From CAMDPA01 sp965223035 (GTDB taxonomy: Bacteria; Pseudomonadota; Alphaproteobacteria; Rhizobiales; Hyphomicrobiaceae), in the NCBI GenBank assembly GCA_965223035.1, contig OZ244980.1, forward strand, positions 496,001-560,000: a DNA stretch of 64,000 nt, in the 5' to 3' direction. Shown piece after piece: positions 18,029-27,445 of the stretch (its first letter is position 1; each line of letters opens with the position of its first letter). Position numbers and translations under genes: made by a program. The notes beneath the pieces were generated by a model, which was given only the letters and a program-made list of their open reading frames with translations, made no database searches and was not told the DNA's origin.

Positions 18029-18424
18029 ATGCCCAAAACGCATATTCTCTCGCCTCGCCTGCGCAAGCCGAGCGGCCATTTTTGCCATGCAACCGCCATC
18101 CAAGCCAGCGGCAGGTTGGTCTTCATCTCCGGAATGGTCGCGCGCCGCGCGGACGGCTCGGTCGCCGGCATCGGTGATATCGAGGCGCAGACCCGGCAGG
18201 TTTGCGAAAATCTCAAAGCCGCGGCGGAGGAGGCCGGCGGCACGCTCGACGACATCTGCCGCGTCGACGTCTATGTGCGCAACATCGAGCATTTTGAGGC
18301 CATTCATCGGGTCAGGCGCGATTATTTTGCGGCTCCGGGACCCGCCTCGACCATGGTCGAGGTAACGAAGCTAACGTCGCCTGAGTTTTTGATCGAGATC
18401 AACGCGATCGCGGTCATCGCCTGA
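18029..18424 (+). CDS. RidA/YjgF-family protein lacking the catalytic arginine
   Basis: This 131-residue protein of the Rid superfamily is normally trimeric. GRLVFISGMV, the CENLKAAAEEAG helix and the C-terminal IEINAIAVIA strand fit the family. In archetypal RidA an Arg in a PAR-type motif binds the imine substrate carboxylate; here that motif reads PAST with Ser at 107. It is therefore probably not an enamine/imine deaminase but one of the other Rid subgroups that sit in catabolic clusters. ATG at 18029 follows AGGAGCAAGC. Confidence 0.85.
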   Translation: MPKTHILSPRLRKPSGHFCHATAIQASGRLVFISGMVARRADGSVAGIGDIEAQTRQVCENLKAAAEEAGGTLDDICRVDVYVRNIEHFEAIHRVRRDYFAAPGPASTMVEVTKLTSPEFLIEINAIAVIA

Positions 18425-18822
18425 CGATGGCAGCGGATGCCGGCCATGCCGCAGGCCCGTTGGCTGCGCGGCTAACACCGTGTTCGACCTGATCCCCGTC
18501 GATAGCGCCCTAGAGCAACCTGCCATTAATCGTAATCGGAACGATCCCGATTAAAGGCGCGATGATCTAGGCAAACCAGTCCGTTTGGGCAATGCTACCC
18601 CCACTCGCGAGGTGGATCGGGCGTTCGTTCGCTTTGCCAGGCTTGCTCCGCAACGACCTCCTGATCCAAAAACCTCACTAGAAACATAAGCTTGCTAGTG
18701 TTCTTCTTGAATCTAAGGGTTGGTAAGGAGTCAGCTGAGACATCAAATGAACTCTTGGTTCAGGACACCCGCGGTCCATTCCTGGACAGCATCCATTCCA
18801 AAACCATTGGAGGATCCGCCCC
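18425..18822. other. Intergenic region containing repeat R3
   Basis: Apart from repeat R3 (18510-18570) I see no coding potential. The promoter of the downstream hydrolase gene should lie between R3 and 18823. Confidence 0.5.
18510..18570. repeat. CTAG-bounded palindromic repeat, short copy (R3)
   Basis: 61 nt from CTAG to CTAG: left end AGCAACCTGCC, core ATCGTAATCGGAACGATCCC, right end GGCGCGATGATC. Same form as R4 and R12. Confidence 0.85.
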
Positions 18823-20040
18823 ATGACCATACGCAAGCTGCGCACCGCACGCGATAACCAGCAATGGATGCTCGATCTCGCACTCAACCTGCGCGGCCGC
18901 GTTCAAAACTTCGAGCGCGACGATTGGGAGACGCCAAAGCGCGCCCACAATTACCGCATGCTGCCCAAGATGTGGCGGGAAAAGGCGGCGCACGACGAAA
19001 CGCTGGCCAAGCAGGCCCAACGCCAGGGCTTCGAGCAGACCGCTTGCGAGCACTACGACCACGCCATCGAGGCCTATCGCATGGCCCAGCACCCGATCTT
19101 TTACGACGACAACCCGGTCAAACTAAAGCTCAACGAGAAGCTGCGCGAGATGGTGGACCGGCGCAACGAGGTCGCCTCCTATCCGATCGAACGCGTCGAG
19201 GTTCCGTTCGACGATGGCAAGACCATATCCTGCCTGCTCTACCTCCTGCCCGACCGGCGCAAGGCGCCCTGCGTGATCTACGTGCCCGGCATGGACCAAA
19301 CCAAAGAGGCGTTTCCTCGCGCCGCCAATAACGTCGTGATCAACCGCGGCATGCACATTCTGTCGATGGACGGCCCGGGACAGGGCAACGCCAACATTCA
19401 GAAGATTCGCGCCGTTGCCGACAACTACGAGCGCGCGGGTGCCGCGGTCATGGACTACCTTAAGAACAGGCCGGAGGTCGACGGCGACCGCATCGGTGTT
19501 TATGGCATCTCGATGGGCAGCTACTGGTCACTGCGGCTCGCCAGCTACGACCACCGCCCTGCCGCACTCGCCAGTGGCGTTGCCTGCTTCAACCCCAACA
19601 ACACGATCTTTACGCAGTCTTCGCCCCGGTTCAAGCAGGTGTTCATGTACATGGCCGGGATCGACGACGAGGATGACTTCGATCAGATGGCCGCAACGAT
19701 GACGGTCAAGGGGTATGCGGACAAAATCACCTGCCCCACGCTTTTGGTGACCGGTGAATTCGATCCGCTCTGCCCGCTGGAGGACGCGATCGAGGTGTTT
19801 CAGGACCTGACCTGTCGCAAGGAGATGTGGGTGATTGAAAACCAGTTCCATCCGTTGTGGCATATCCCCAATCTCGGGGGGCTGGACTGCCACCAGTACG
19901 TCATCGACTGGTTGCAGCGTGTCCTCACTGACGGCACCACCAATCACGGTCGGATCGCCTACGTTAAGGCGCATGGTGACGGGCCGTTCGGGGATTGCGC
20001 GTGGACTCCGCCCGTGGGTCCCGGCCAAGCGTATTTCTGA
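18823..20040 (+). CDS. Alpha/beta hydrolase, FrsA / dihydroxypseudooxynicotine-hydrolase-like
   Basis: This 405-residue hydrolase has an N-terminal helical cap of about 125 residues. The alpha/beta core carries the nucleophile elbow GISMG (228-232, S230), acid D314 in GEFDPLCP, and candidate His in FHPLWHIPN (343 or 347). The arrangement with an N-terminal cap resembles the hydrolase that cleaves a C-C bond in nicotine breakdown, and FrsA-like proteins; this is from family knowledge, and the substrate is not known here. ATG 18823 follows GGAGGATCC. Confidence 0.87.
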   Translation: MTIRKLRTARDNQQWMLDLALNLRGRVQNFERDDWETPKRAHNYRMLPKMWREKAAHDETLAKQAQRQGFEQTACEHYDHAIEAYRMAQHPIFYDDNPVKLKLNEKLREMVDRRNEVASYPIERVEVPFDDGKTISCLLYLLPDRRKAPCVIYVPGMDQTKEAFPRAANNVVINRGMHILSMDGPGQGNANIQKIRAVADNYERAGAAVMDYLKNRPEVDGDRIGVYGISMGSYWSLRLASYDHRPAALASGVACFNPNNTIFTQSSPRFKQVFMYMAGIDDEDDFDQMAATMTVKGYADKITCPTLLVTGEFDPLCPLEDAIEVFQDLTCRKEMWVIENQFHPLWHIPNLGGLDCHQYVIDWLQRVLTDGTTNHGRIAYVKAHGDGPFGDCAWTPPVGPGQAYF

Positions 20041-20094
20041 TGCGTCCAGGTGTCGGATCGGACGGCTAGGCGCCATCGCAACGGGAGGCCGGCA

Positions 20095-21249
20095 TTGCCC
20101 ACGCGCGACATCGGCATCATTGTCAACGGCGCTACCGGACGGCTAGCGCAGCATCAACATTTGCAAAACGCGCTGATCCCCATCATCCGTGAGGGAGGCA
20201 TTGCGCTTGCAAACGGCGATCGGCTGGTGCCGCGGTTGCTCCTGGGCGGGCGCGACGAAGGCCGGCTTAAGATGGCGGCGGATCAGTTCGGTCTCGACGC
20301 CTGGACCACCGACCTCGATGCGGCGCTGGCCGACGATGCCTATACCATTTACTTCGATGTTGCCGCCACCGGCGGACGGGCCGGGCGCTTGAGCAAGGCC
20401 ATGGCCGCGGGCAAACATATCTACACGGACAAGCCGCTCGCAAGCTCTTTGAAGGAAGCGAAGCTCTTACTTGGCAGGGCCGAAGACGCCGGCATCAAAC
20501 ACGGCATCGTCTGTGACAAGGTGTTCTTGCCCGGACCGCGAAGGCTAAAGCGGCTGCTGGATGATGGCTTCCTCGGCCGAATCCTGTCTGTCAGACTGGA
20601 CTTCGGCTGGTGGGTGTTCGACGGCGAGACGCGGCCGTCGCAGCGTCAGAGCTGGAACTATCAGCGCGCCAAGGGTGGAGGCCTCGTGCTCGACATGTTC
20701 CCGCATTGGAGCTACCTGCTTGGCGATATGTTCAGCCGCCCGACCGGTATTTATTGCGACACCGCCACGTTGCAGCCGACACGCCGCGACGAGGCCGGCA
20801 ACCGTTTCCAAGTCGACGCCGAGGACGCCGCATTCGCGCTGATCGACTTGGACGGCGGCGCTAAGGTGCAGATCAACACGTCGTGGGCGACGCGGGTCCG
20901 GCGCGAGGACATGCTGGTGATTCAGGCCGACGGCACCGAGGCTTCGGCCGTGGCAACGGTCCGCGACTGCTGGACCCAGACCATGGCGGCGACGCCGGTG
21001 CCGGTTTGGCCGCAGCTGGATCTGGACCGGCCGCGCACAGATCACTTCGCCGATTGGACCCCGGCCCCGGACGCCTTGGACCGGACATTGAGCTTTCGCG
21101 TCGGCTGGGAGGCATTCCTAAGGCACGTCGTAGATGGCGCTGCGTTTGCTTTTCCGATGCAGGAAGGCGCCCGTGCCTTGCAGCTTATCGACGCCGCCTA
21201 CATGAGCGCGCGAGAAAAGCGAAGGGTGGAGATCCCGCCGTTGGATTGA
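20095..21249 (+). CDS. Gfo/Idh/MocA-family oxidoreductase
   Basis: This 384-residue NAD(P)-dependent oxidoreductase has an N-terminal Rossmann segment IIVNGATGRLAQ, the conserved DKPLASS (EKP-type) motif, and a C-terminal sheet domain. The start is probably the TTG at 20095, because GGGAGG (20083-20088) lies six bases upstream; a GTG at 20050 in the same frame has no such site. It follows the hydrolase gene closely and precedes the cyclase gene, so these three are likely co-transcribed. Confidence 0.85.
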   Translation: MPTRDIGIIVNGATGRLAQHQHLQNALIPIIREGGIALANGDRLVPRLLLGGRDEGRLKMAADQFGLDAWTTDLDAALADDAYTIYFDVAATGGRAGRLSKAMAAGKHIYTDKPLASSLKEAKLLLGRAEDAGIKHGIVCDKVFLPGPRRLKRLLDDGFLGRILSVRLDFGWWVFDGETRPSQRQSWNYQRAKGGGLVLDMFPHWSYLLGDMFSRPTGIYCDTATLQPTRRDEAGNRFQVDAEDAAFALIDLDGGAKVQINTSWATRVRREDMLVIQADGTEASAVATVRDCWTQTMAATPVPVWPQLDLDRPRTDHFADWTPAPDALDRTLSFRVGWEAFLRHVVDGAAFAFPMQEGARALQLIDAAYMSAREKRRVEIPPLD

Positions 21250-21369
21250 CGTCCAGCGCGGTCCGTGCTGGCGCTTGTTTCCTTTGTGCAAGCCCCCTAC
21301 GCTCACCTCCGATGCAACGTTCGGTAACAGCAGCGATAATCGGCAAACAAACGCAGAGGACACGACGCC

Positions 21370-22344
21370 ATGGCGGCAAGTAAGCGGATCACACGTGCCG
21401 ACCTCGCGGCGGCCGCAGAGAAGTACAAAAATTGGGGCAAATGGGGCGAGGACGACGAGGTCGGCACCCTCAACTACACGACCCCTGACGACATCATTGC
21501 CGCGGCCCGCCTGGTGAAACAGGGCAAGGTCATCTCGTTGGCTTTGAATTACGATTACACCGGCCCGCAAGGCGCCAAGAGCAAGTACCCCGCGATGGGC
21601 CGCATCAATCCCGTGCACACCATGTTGCGCACCGGCACCGATGCCTATTCCGGCGTGCTCGACCATCGCGGCATCCGCGCCGCCGACGACATGATCGTCA
21701 TGCCGCTGCAGTGCGGCACGCAATGGGATGGCCTCGGCCACGTGTTTTACGAAAACCACATGTACAATGGCTACGACTGCCGCGAAGTGACGTCGGCGGG
21801 CGCGCAGAAGTGCGGCATTGAAAAAACCAAAAACAAGATGGTGGGTCGCGGCGTTCTGCTCGACATCGCCCGCTGCAAAGGCGTCGAATGCCTCGAGGAC
21901 GGCTATGGTATCACCTGCCAAGATCTCGACGACTGCGCCAAGGCGCAGAACGTGGATGTCGGACGCGGGGACTACGTTATCGTGCGAACCGGCCAAATGG
22001 AGCGCTGCCAGAAGCTCGGCAGCTGGGACGGCTATCCCGGTGGCGATGCGCCGGGATTTGCGTTCGAGACGCTCGAATGGATCCAGCGAACCGAACTCGC
22101 CGCGCTGGCCAGCGACACCTGGGGCTGCGAGGTGCGCCCCAACGAGAGCGAAGCGGGCATCAATCAGCCCTGGCATTGGATCACGATCCCGATCATGGGC
22201 ATGACCATGGGAGAAATCTTCCAGCTGAAGGAGCTGGCCGACGACTGCGCGCACGATAAGGTCTACGAGTTTTTGTTCGTTGCCCCCGCCCTGCCGATTA
22301 CTGGCGGTGTCGGCTCGCCGACCAATCCGCTCGCGATCAAGTAG
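21370..22344 (+). CDS. Cyclase-family metal-dependent hydrolase (kynurenine formamidase-like)
   Basis: This 324-residue protein has the metal-binding motif CGTQWDGLGH (115-124), corresponding to the HGTHxDxxxH motif of the cyclase / kynurenine-formamidase family. These enzymes use Mn2+ or Zn2+ to hydrolyse cyclic or formyl amides such as N-formylkynurenine or isatin. The replacement of the first His by Cys is the usual pattern of a longer subgroup. It lies between the oxidoreductase and TPP-enzyme genes. Confidence 0.88.
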   Translation: MAASKRITRADLAAAAEKYKNWGKWGEDDEVGTLNYTTPDDIIAAARLVKQGKVISLALNYDYTGPQGAKSKYPAMGRINPVHTMLRTGTDAYSGVLDHRGIRAADDMIVMPLQCGTQWDGLGHVFYENHMYNGYDCREVTSAGAQKCGIEKTKNKMVGRGVLLDIARCKGVECLEDGYGITCQDLDDCAKAQNVDVGRGDYVIVRTGQMERCQKLGSWDGYPGGDAPGFAFETLEWIQRTELAALASDTWGCEVRPNESEAGINQPWHWITIPIMGMTMGEIFQLKELADDCAHDKVYEFLFVAPALPITGGVGSPTNPLAIK

Positions 22345-22598
22345 GCGCGCATTCTAGATCTACCGTTGGTCGCCGGAACCAGCGGCGGTTCCAACATCGG
22401 CGGGCAAGCGATGAGGTGCGCAGATTGCGAACGGAGGCTCTGGCAACGAACGATAACAGGGGGAGCGCGTGCCACCGCGAGGACGCGCGAGGACGGCCGA
22501 TTGCCCAAACCAACTGCATCGGCGCTACCGTCACGATCCGCACAGGTGGTGGTCGGCTCATCAGCTGACGAGATCTGTCGAGCAAGAAAGGGCGCACT

Positions 22599-24323
22599 GT
22601 GGCAGCAAACCCGCGCTTGAACCGCAAGACCAAGATGACTGGGGCCGTGGTGCTGGCCGAAATGCTGAAGGGCTACGGCGTCACCCACATCTTCATGGTG
22701 CCGGCAATCCTCAGGCGGACTCTGGCTGAGCTGGAGGCGCGCTCTATGATCAAGCGCGTGCACGTGCACGCGGAAAAATCAGCGGCTTACATGGCCGACG
22801 GCTATGCCCGGGCCTCTGGCCGACCGGGCCTGTGCGCCGCACAAGTTGTCGGCGCGCTCAATCTCGCCGCCGGACTGCGCGATGCGTGGTTGGCCCACGC
22901 TCCGGTCATCGCCATGACCGGCGGGCGGGAGCCCGCAACCAAGTTCCGCGGCGTTTATCAGGAGGTGGACGACGTACCCGCGTTCGAGCCCGTCACCAAG
23001 TTCAATGCCAACATCGACGATGTCGTGCGCATTCCTGACATGTTGCGGCAGGCTTTCCGGTCCGCCGTTTCCGGTTGTCCGGGCCCGGTCCATCTGCAGT
23101 TCCGTGGCAATGAAGGACAAATCGACTTTGAGGAGGGTGAGTTCGACTTCGATGAAAGCGAGATCGCGGCTCAGGTGGAGCCGCTGTTTGCGCAGCGTCC
23201 GCCATTCCGGCCGGCCGCGGATCCGGCGAGCGTGATGGCAGCGCTGACGGCGCTACAAAGTTCGGAACGACCCGTCATCGTGGCGGGCGGCGGCGTGCGG
23301 GCCTCGGCTGCGGCCACTGAGCTTGTGGGATTGGCAGAACGGCTCGCCATCCCCGTCGCCACCTCTCTCAACGGCAAGGACACCATTCCCGGCACGCATG
23401 AACTCAGCGTCGGTGTCGTCGGCAGCTACGCGCGCGCGTGTGCAAACCGCATCGTCAACGGGGCCGACCTCGTCTGCTTCATCGGCACCTCCGCGGGCGG
23501 CATGACCACGCATTTCTGGCAAGTGCCGCCGCTGGGCACACCTGCGATTCAAATCGACATCGACCCAGAAGCGATCGGACGCAATTACCTGCTACGGGCG
23601 GCCGTGCACGGTGACGCCAAAACCGTGCTGGCCGCCATGCTTGACGTCGCCGACGCGCAGACAGCGCACAAACGCAAGGCCTGGATCGCGCGGACCACGG
23701 AGCTCGTCAACGAATGGCGACAAAATTATGCCGACCTGCTGTCATCGGACGCGGTGCCGATCCGCCCCGAGCGCCTGTGCGGCGAGCTGACCAAGCAGCT
23801 GCCGGACGATGCCGTTGTCGTCGTCGACACCGGTCACGCCGGTATGTGGATGGGCGGCATGTACGATCTGACCAGCCCGCGTCAGAGTTATATGCGCAGC
23901 GCCGGACACCTGGGCTGGGCCTTCCCGGCTGCGCTGGGGGCAAAATGCGCTGTGCCGGATCGCCCCGTCGTGTGCTTCACCGGCGACGCCGGGTTGTGGT
24001 ACCACATTGCCGAGTTCGAAACCGCGGCGCGCTGGCGGATCAACACGGTGACCGTGCTCAACAACAATCGCTCTGGCAACCAGTCCAAGCGCGGTTTCGA
24101 CCGCGCCTACGGCGGCACGCAGACCGAGCAGGCGCGAGAGCTGTGGACGTTCAGCGACGTCAACTTCGCGCGCCTTGCGGACGGCATGGGCGCGATCGGC
24201 ATCCGGGTGGAAAAGCCCGGCGAGTTTGCTGGCGTCCTGTCGCATGCGATCGGCCTCGACAAGCCGGTGCTGCTCGATTGCGTGTGTGACATTGAGGCGA
24301 TGGCGCCACTGGCGACCACGTAG
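22599..24323 (+). CDS. Thiamine-diphosphate enzyme, acetolactate-synthase-like
   Basis: This 574-residue three-domain ThDP enzyme has the activating Glu in HAEKSAA (E59), and the ThDP/Mg motif runs from GDA (462-464) to NN (488-490). It resembles AHAS large subunits but is more likely a catabolic decarboxylase or lyase, because no regulatory subunit or branched-chain pathway gene is near. GTG 22599 is preceded by AAAGGG; an ATG at 22635 is possible but has no ribosome-binding site. The cupin gene follows 20 nt after the stop. Confidence 0.9.
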   Translation: MAANPRLNRKTKMTGAVVLAEMLKGYGVTHIFMVPAILRRTLAELEARSMIKRVHVHAEKSAAYMADGYARASGRPGLCAAQVVGALNLAAGLRDAWLAHAPVIAMTGGREPATKFRGVYQEVDDVPAFEPVTKFNANIDDVVRIPDMLRQAFRSAVSGCPGPVHLQFRGNEGQIDFEEGEFDFDESEIAAQVEPLFAQRPPFRPAADPASVMAALTALQSSERPVIVAGGGVRASAAATELVGLAERLAIPVATSLNGKDTIPGTHELSVGVVGSYARACANRIVNGADLVCFIGTSAGGMTTHFWQVPPLGTPAIQIDIDPEAIGRNYLLRAAVHGDAKTVLAAMLDVADAQTAHKRKAWIARTTELVNEWRQNYADLLSSDAVPIRPERLCGELTKQLPDDAVVVVDTGHAGMWMGGMYDLTSPRQSYMRSAGHLGWAFPAALGAKCAVPDRPVVCFTGDAGLWYHIAEFETAARWRINTVTVLNNNRSGNQSKRGFDRAYGGTQTEQARELWTFSDVNFARLADGMGAIGIRVEKPGEFAGVLSHAIGLDKPVLLDCVCDIEAMAPLATT

Positions 24324-24343
24324 AAGGCAACTGGAGACCTGCC

Positions 24344-24907
24344 ATGGATAACACTTTGACGGTTGCGGAAATGGAAGCGCGCACGGCGCGCTTCAACCAG
24401 CTCGAGACCTATCAGAATCAGAATTTCCAGGTGCACGGCATCCCTCAAGGTGCCGTGGAAAAGGTCACCGCGCGGCGCGTTTATCCGGTGATGGCGCCGG
24501 CCGATTATCAGGGCCGCAGCGCCGGCGCACCGGTGAAGGGACCGCGCGGGCTTGTGGTCACGATCGCCGAGTGCGAAGCCGGCAACGGGCCGGGTTTGCA
24601 CCGGCATTTGAACACCTGCGAGAACTTCTTATGCCTATCCGGCCGCTTCGAGATCACCTGGGGCGATGAAGGCGAGCATAGCCTTGTTCTGGAGCCGCTC
24701 GACATGGTGTCGGTGCCACGCGGCGAGAACCGGGCGTTCCGAAATGTCGCCGATGAGACCGGACGCCTGCTGGTCATGATCGTACCGGAAAGCGACCGCC
24801 AAGAAGATCCGATCACCTACGATGCGGGGCTGGCGACGGAGATCGCCGACGAATACGGCGACGCCGCGGTCGAAGGCTTGCAGAAGATCGGCTTCAAGTT
24901 CGAATAG
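24344..24907 (+). CDS. Cupin-domain protein
   Basis: This 187-residue single cupin has motif 1 GLHRHLNTCENFLCLSG (H86, H88, E93) and motif 2 around LDMVSVPRGENRAFRNV, so it can bind one metal ion. It is 20 nt downstream of the ThDP-enzyme gene and presumably acts on the same pathway, as an isomerase, dioxygenase or sensor. Activity cannot be assigned. Confidence 0.85.
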   Translation: MDNTLTVAEMEARTARFNQLETYQNQNFQVHGIPQGAVEKVTARRVYPVMAPADYQGRSAGAPVKGPRGLVVTIAECEAGNGPGLHRHLNTCENFLCLSGRFEITWGDEGEHSLVLEPLDMVSVPRGENRAFRNVADETGRLLVMIVPESDRQEDPITYDAGLATEIADEYGDAAVEGLQKIGFKFE

Positions 24908-25072
24908 GCCGGAACTTGAAGGCGGCCACCGACCAGCAACCGCGGCAGCGGCAAGATGGCCAGTGACGGCAGCAACCGTACCCAGGACCTGCGCGCTTGC
25001 TTGTCTCAACGGTGCAAAATCCATGGTCGATATCGAGCGCGAGCGGGCCGGTCCGACGTGCGCGAACCGTTG

Positions 25073-25965
25073 TCAATGTGCCCCCGGATGCAGGACCATA
25101 CCGGCCTTGCTGCCATGCCGCCTGTGCGATTCCGCAGGCGGCAGCGAAGCGTCCCATCTGATCGCGTCATAGCGCCAGCCGGTGATCGCGTTGGCGGCCT
25201 CCGACACCACCCACAACAACGGCGGGACCATCTGCTCCGGTTCGACCAGCTTTGGCTTTGTGCCCTGCGCGCTCCATGCCCGCATCTCTTCGTCCATACT
25301 GAGCGTATTGGCCCCCGCCCCCGGATTGACGATGTTGATGGTCAAACCGGTTCCGGCCGCCTCGCTGGCCCAAACTTCCGTTGCCATTTCGAGCGCGGCC
25401 TTCGATGCGCCGTAGGGCATCGCGCCGATCTGGTTCATCGTCGACAGTTTCGTTGTCACATTGACGATGCGCCCCCAGCCTTGAGCGACGCAGATGGGCG
25501 CCACGCGACGGGCCATCTGCGTCGCCGCCACGTAGTTGGTGTCCATCACATTCCGGGTGATCTCGTCCGACGTCTCCCAGAACCGCATGGGCTCGGTGCG
25601 GCGGAATCTGCCAGGCCAAATGTACGTGAACGTCAAGCCGGCATTATTGACCAAGATGTCGACGGAGCCGAAGGCCTCTAGAGCAACCTGCCTTTGATCG
25701 GAATCGGAACGATCCCGATCAAAGGCGCGATGATCTAGCGCGGTTTCGATCACCCGATCGCATGCGTCCGGCTTGCGGATGTCGGCGATCAAAGGCTTGA
25801 CATTGTTGGCCACGCCGCGCGCCGCGGCGTCCTTCGTCAACTCTGCAATGTCTTCTGGCAGATGGCCGACGGCGAGCACGCCATGTCCGACTCCCGCCAG
25901 ACCCAACGCCATGGCCTTGCCCAGCCCCTCAAGCCACCGGTCACGATTGCAACACGCGTCACCAT
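25073..25965 (-). pseudogene. Short-chain dehydrogenase with frameshift and in-frame repeat insertion
   Basis: The N-terminus MVTRVAIVTGGLRG starts at 25965 (GGAG seven bases upstream). A run of four G (25925-25928) needs one more G to continue as LGKAMALGLAG, so the gene is frameshifted unless this is a sequencing error. The rest is an SDR with NNAG and catalytic YGASK. Repeat R4 (25678-25738) lies inside and is read through in frame, adding 19 residues (DHRAFDRDRSDSDQRQVAL) between ETAL and EAFG, just before the VDILVNNAG strand. Without the insert the sequence would be a normal SDR helix. Confidence 0.85.
25678..25738. repeat. CTAG-bounded palindromic repeat inside an SDR gene (R4)
   Basis: 61 nt, CTAG to CTAG, of the short form (AGCAACCTGCC ... 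GGCGCGATGATC). Relative to an uninterrupted SDR it adds 57 nt: 53 nt of element and a duplicated CTAG. It keeps the reading frame open on the minus strand. Confidence 0.9.
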
Positions 25966-25996
25966 CTGCTTGCTCCTCATATGGCTCGCATGTTGT

Positions 25997-26878
25997 TTAT
26001 CCGCCTTGCTCCAGGCAATAGCGTGCGATCTCCTCGTGCGTTGCAAACCACACGTCGCTAGATCGCCGGATGTGAGCGATCAGCTCCTCCAAAATCTGGA
26101 TACGGGAGCGATGCCCGATGATGTGCGGGTGCAGGGTCAACAGGAACAAACCGCCCTCTTGATAGCTGCCGTCAAACTCACGGCGGAACACCTCGAGCAC
26201 GTCGGACGGCGACAACTGCGGACGCAGCCCTGTCTCCCTGTCCATGTTGAAGTAGACAAAGTCATCGCGGATCCATTCAACCGGCAGCTCCACCACGCCG
26301 GTCGGCTCGCCGTCCTCCAACAGCTCGTAGGGATCGTCGTCGGCCATCATCGAGGAGTCGTAAAGGAGCCCCATCTCGCGGCAAATCGCCAACGTCGCCG
26401 TTGAAAAGTCCCAGGACGGCGTACGAATGCCGACCGGACGCTTGCCGGTCACCTTTTCGAGTGTATCGGCCGCCCGAAACTGCAGCGCCCGCTCGGTGGC
26501 CGCCGGCAGGGCCGCGTTAAACTCGTGGATCCAGCTGTGAATGCCGATCTCATGTCCTTCAGCGATGACGCGGCGCTGTTCCTCGGGATAGATCAGCGCC
26601 ACCACCGCCGGCACGAAGAACGTCGCTGGTATGGAATGCCGTCCCAGCAGGTCAAGAATGCGCGGCACCGCCACCCGCGCTCCGTACTGGCCCTGCGACA
26701 GCTTGCCGGGTGAGGTGTCGGCAAAACGTAGCGTCGTGGTCTCGTGGTCTGCATCAAACGACAGCGCCACGGCGACGCGGGCACCACCCGGCCAAGCTCT
26801 CGGTTTGAGTGAACGACCTGCCCGCACCTTCTCCACGATCGGGCGCCAGCGCTGTTCCGGCCATTGCCAAGGTTCCAT
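25997..26878 (-). CDS. Polysaccharide deacetylase (NodB-homology) family protein
   Basis: This 293-residue metal-dependent deacetylase or amidase has D42 and D44 in SFDADHE and the metal His pair H114 and H118 in HSWIH, the two signature motifs of the NodB domain. In catabolic settings members act as allantoinase-like or other small-amide hydrolases rather than on polysaccharide; given the neighbours this seems likelier. The start at 26878 is chosen over upstream codons because GGGAGG lies six bases before it. There is no signal peptide. Confidence 0.87.
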   Translation of the reverse strand: MEPWQWPEQRWRPIVEKVRAGRSLKPRAWPGGARVAVALSFDADHETTTLRFADTSPGKLSQGQYGARVAVPRILDLLGRHSIPATFFVPAVVALIYPEEQRRVIAEGHEIGIHSWIHEFNAALPAATERALQFRAADTLEKVTGKRPVGIRTPSWDFSTATLAICREMGLLYDSSMMADDDPYELLEDGEPTGVVELPVEWIRDDFVYFNMDRETGLRPQLSPSDVLEVFRREFDGSYQEGGLFLLTLHPHIIGHRSRIQILEELIAHIRRSSDVWFATHEEIARYCLEQGG

Positions 26879-27010
26879 ACCCGTCCTCCCAACTCCCAAT
26901 CGTGCGCGGGGCGTGCCGGCGGGAGACCACCGCCACCCTCGGCTCGACGTGCAGCGCCCTTTCGCCTAGGTTAGCCTCGGTTGTTTAATGCACCAAACGG
27001 GACCCAGACC

Positions 27011-27415
27011 ATGCACGTTTTCTCGCTCCAGCAGGAAAAAGTATTCGACCCCAAAAAGCACGTCGAAAAAATTCTCGGCAAAATCGAAGACGGCGACGTG
27101 ACGATTGCGTGCTGGGAGCCGGGGCAGGTCAGTCCCAACCACTGCCACCCGCACGCGACCGAAATCTACTTTTGCTTCGAGGGCGGTGGCACAATGCGCA
27201 CGCCTGACCGCACGGTCGACGTGACGCCCGGCAGCTTCGTCGTGCACCCGCCAGGCGAGATGCACGAGTATGAAAACGGTTCACAGCGCACGCTTCTGTT
27301 CCGGGTTCGTTACGGCACCGATATGGCTTCTCGCGCCTGCGACTGGCGTGGCAATCCGGACTGGGAGCAAAGTCAGGACGATATCGCCTACTTCGCTGCC
27401 AACCCCGTGCGCTGA
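27011..27415 (+). CDS. Small cupin protein
   Basis: This 134-residue single-domain cupin has motif 1 HCHPHATEIYFCFEGGG (H44, H46, E51) and motif 2 PGSFVVHPPGEMHEYEN. It is divergent from the deacetylase gene. The ATG at 27011 begins the cupin-like MHVFSLQQEK; the ribosome-binding site is poor. Function unknown; metal binding is likely. Confidence 0.82.
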   Translation: MHVFSLQQEKVFDPKKHVEKILGKIEDGDVTIACWEPGQVSPNHCHPHATEIYFCFEGGGTMRTPDRTVDVTPGSFVVHPPGEMHEYENGSQRTLLFRVRYGTDMASRACDWRGNPDWEQSQDDIAYFAANPVR

Positions 27416-27445
27416 GACCCATCGGAAGGCTTTCCGCCTGCCAAA

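Noticed and set aside
21118..22254. A 378-codon minus-strand frame over the cyclase-family gene
   Set aside because: The opposite strand encodes the cyclase-type protein with its metal motif. The shadow frame is rich in Ala, Val, His and Gly with no family match.
22599..24323. Acetolactate synthase of branched-chain amino acid synthesis (ilvB)
   Set aside because: No ilvN, ilvC or other pathway gene is present and the neighbours are catabolic; only the general ThDP fold is supported.
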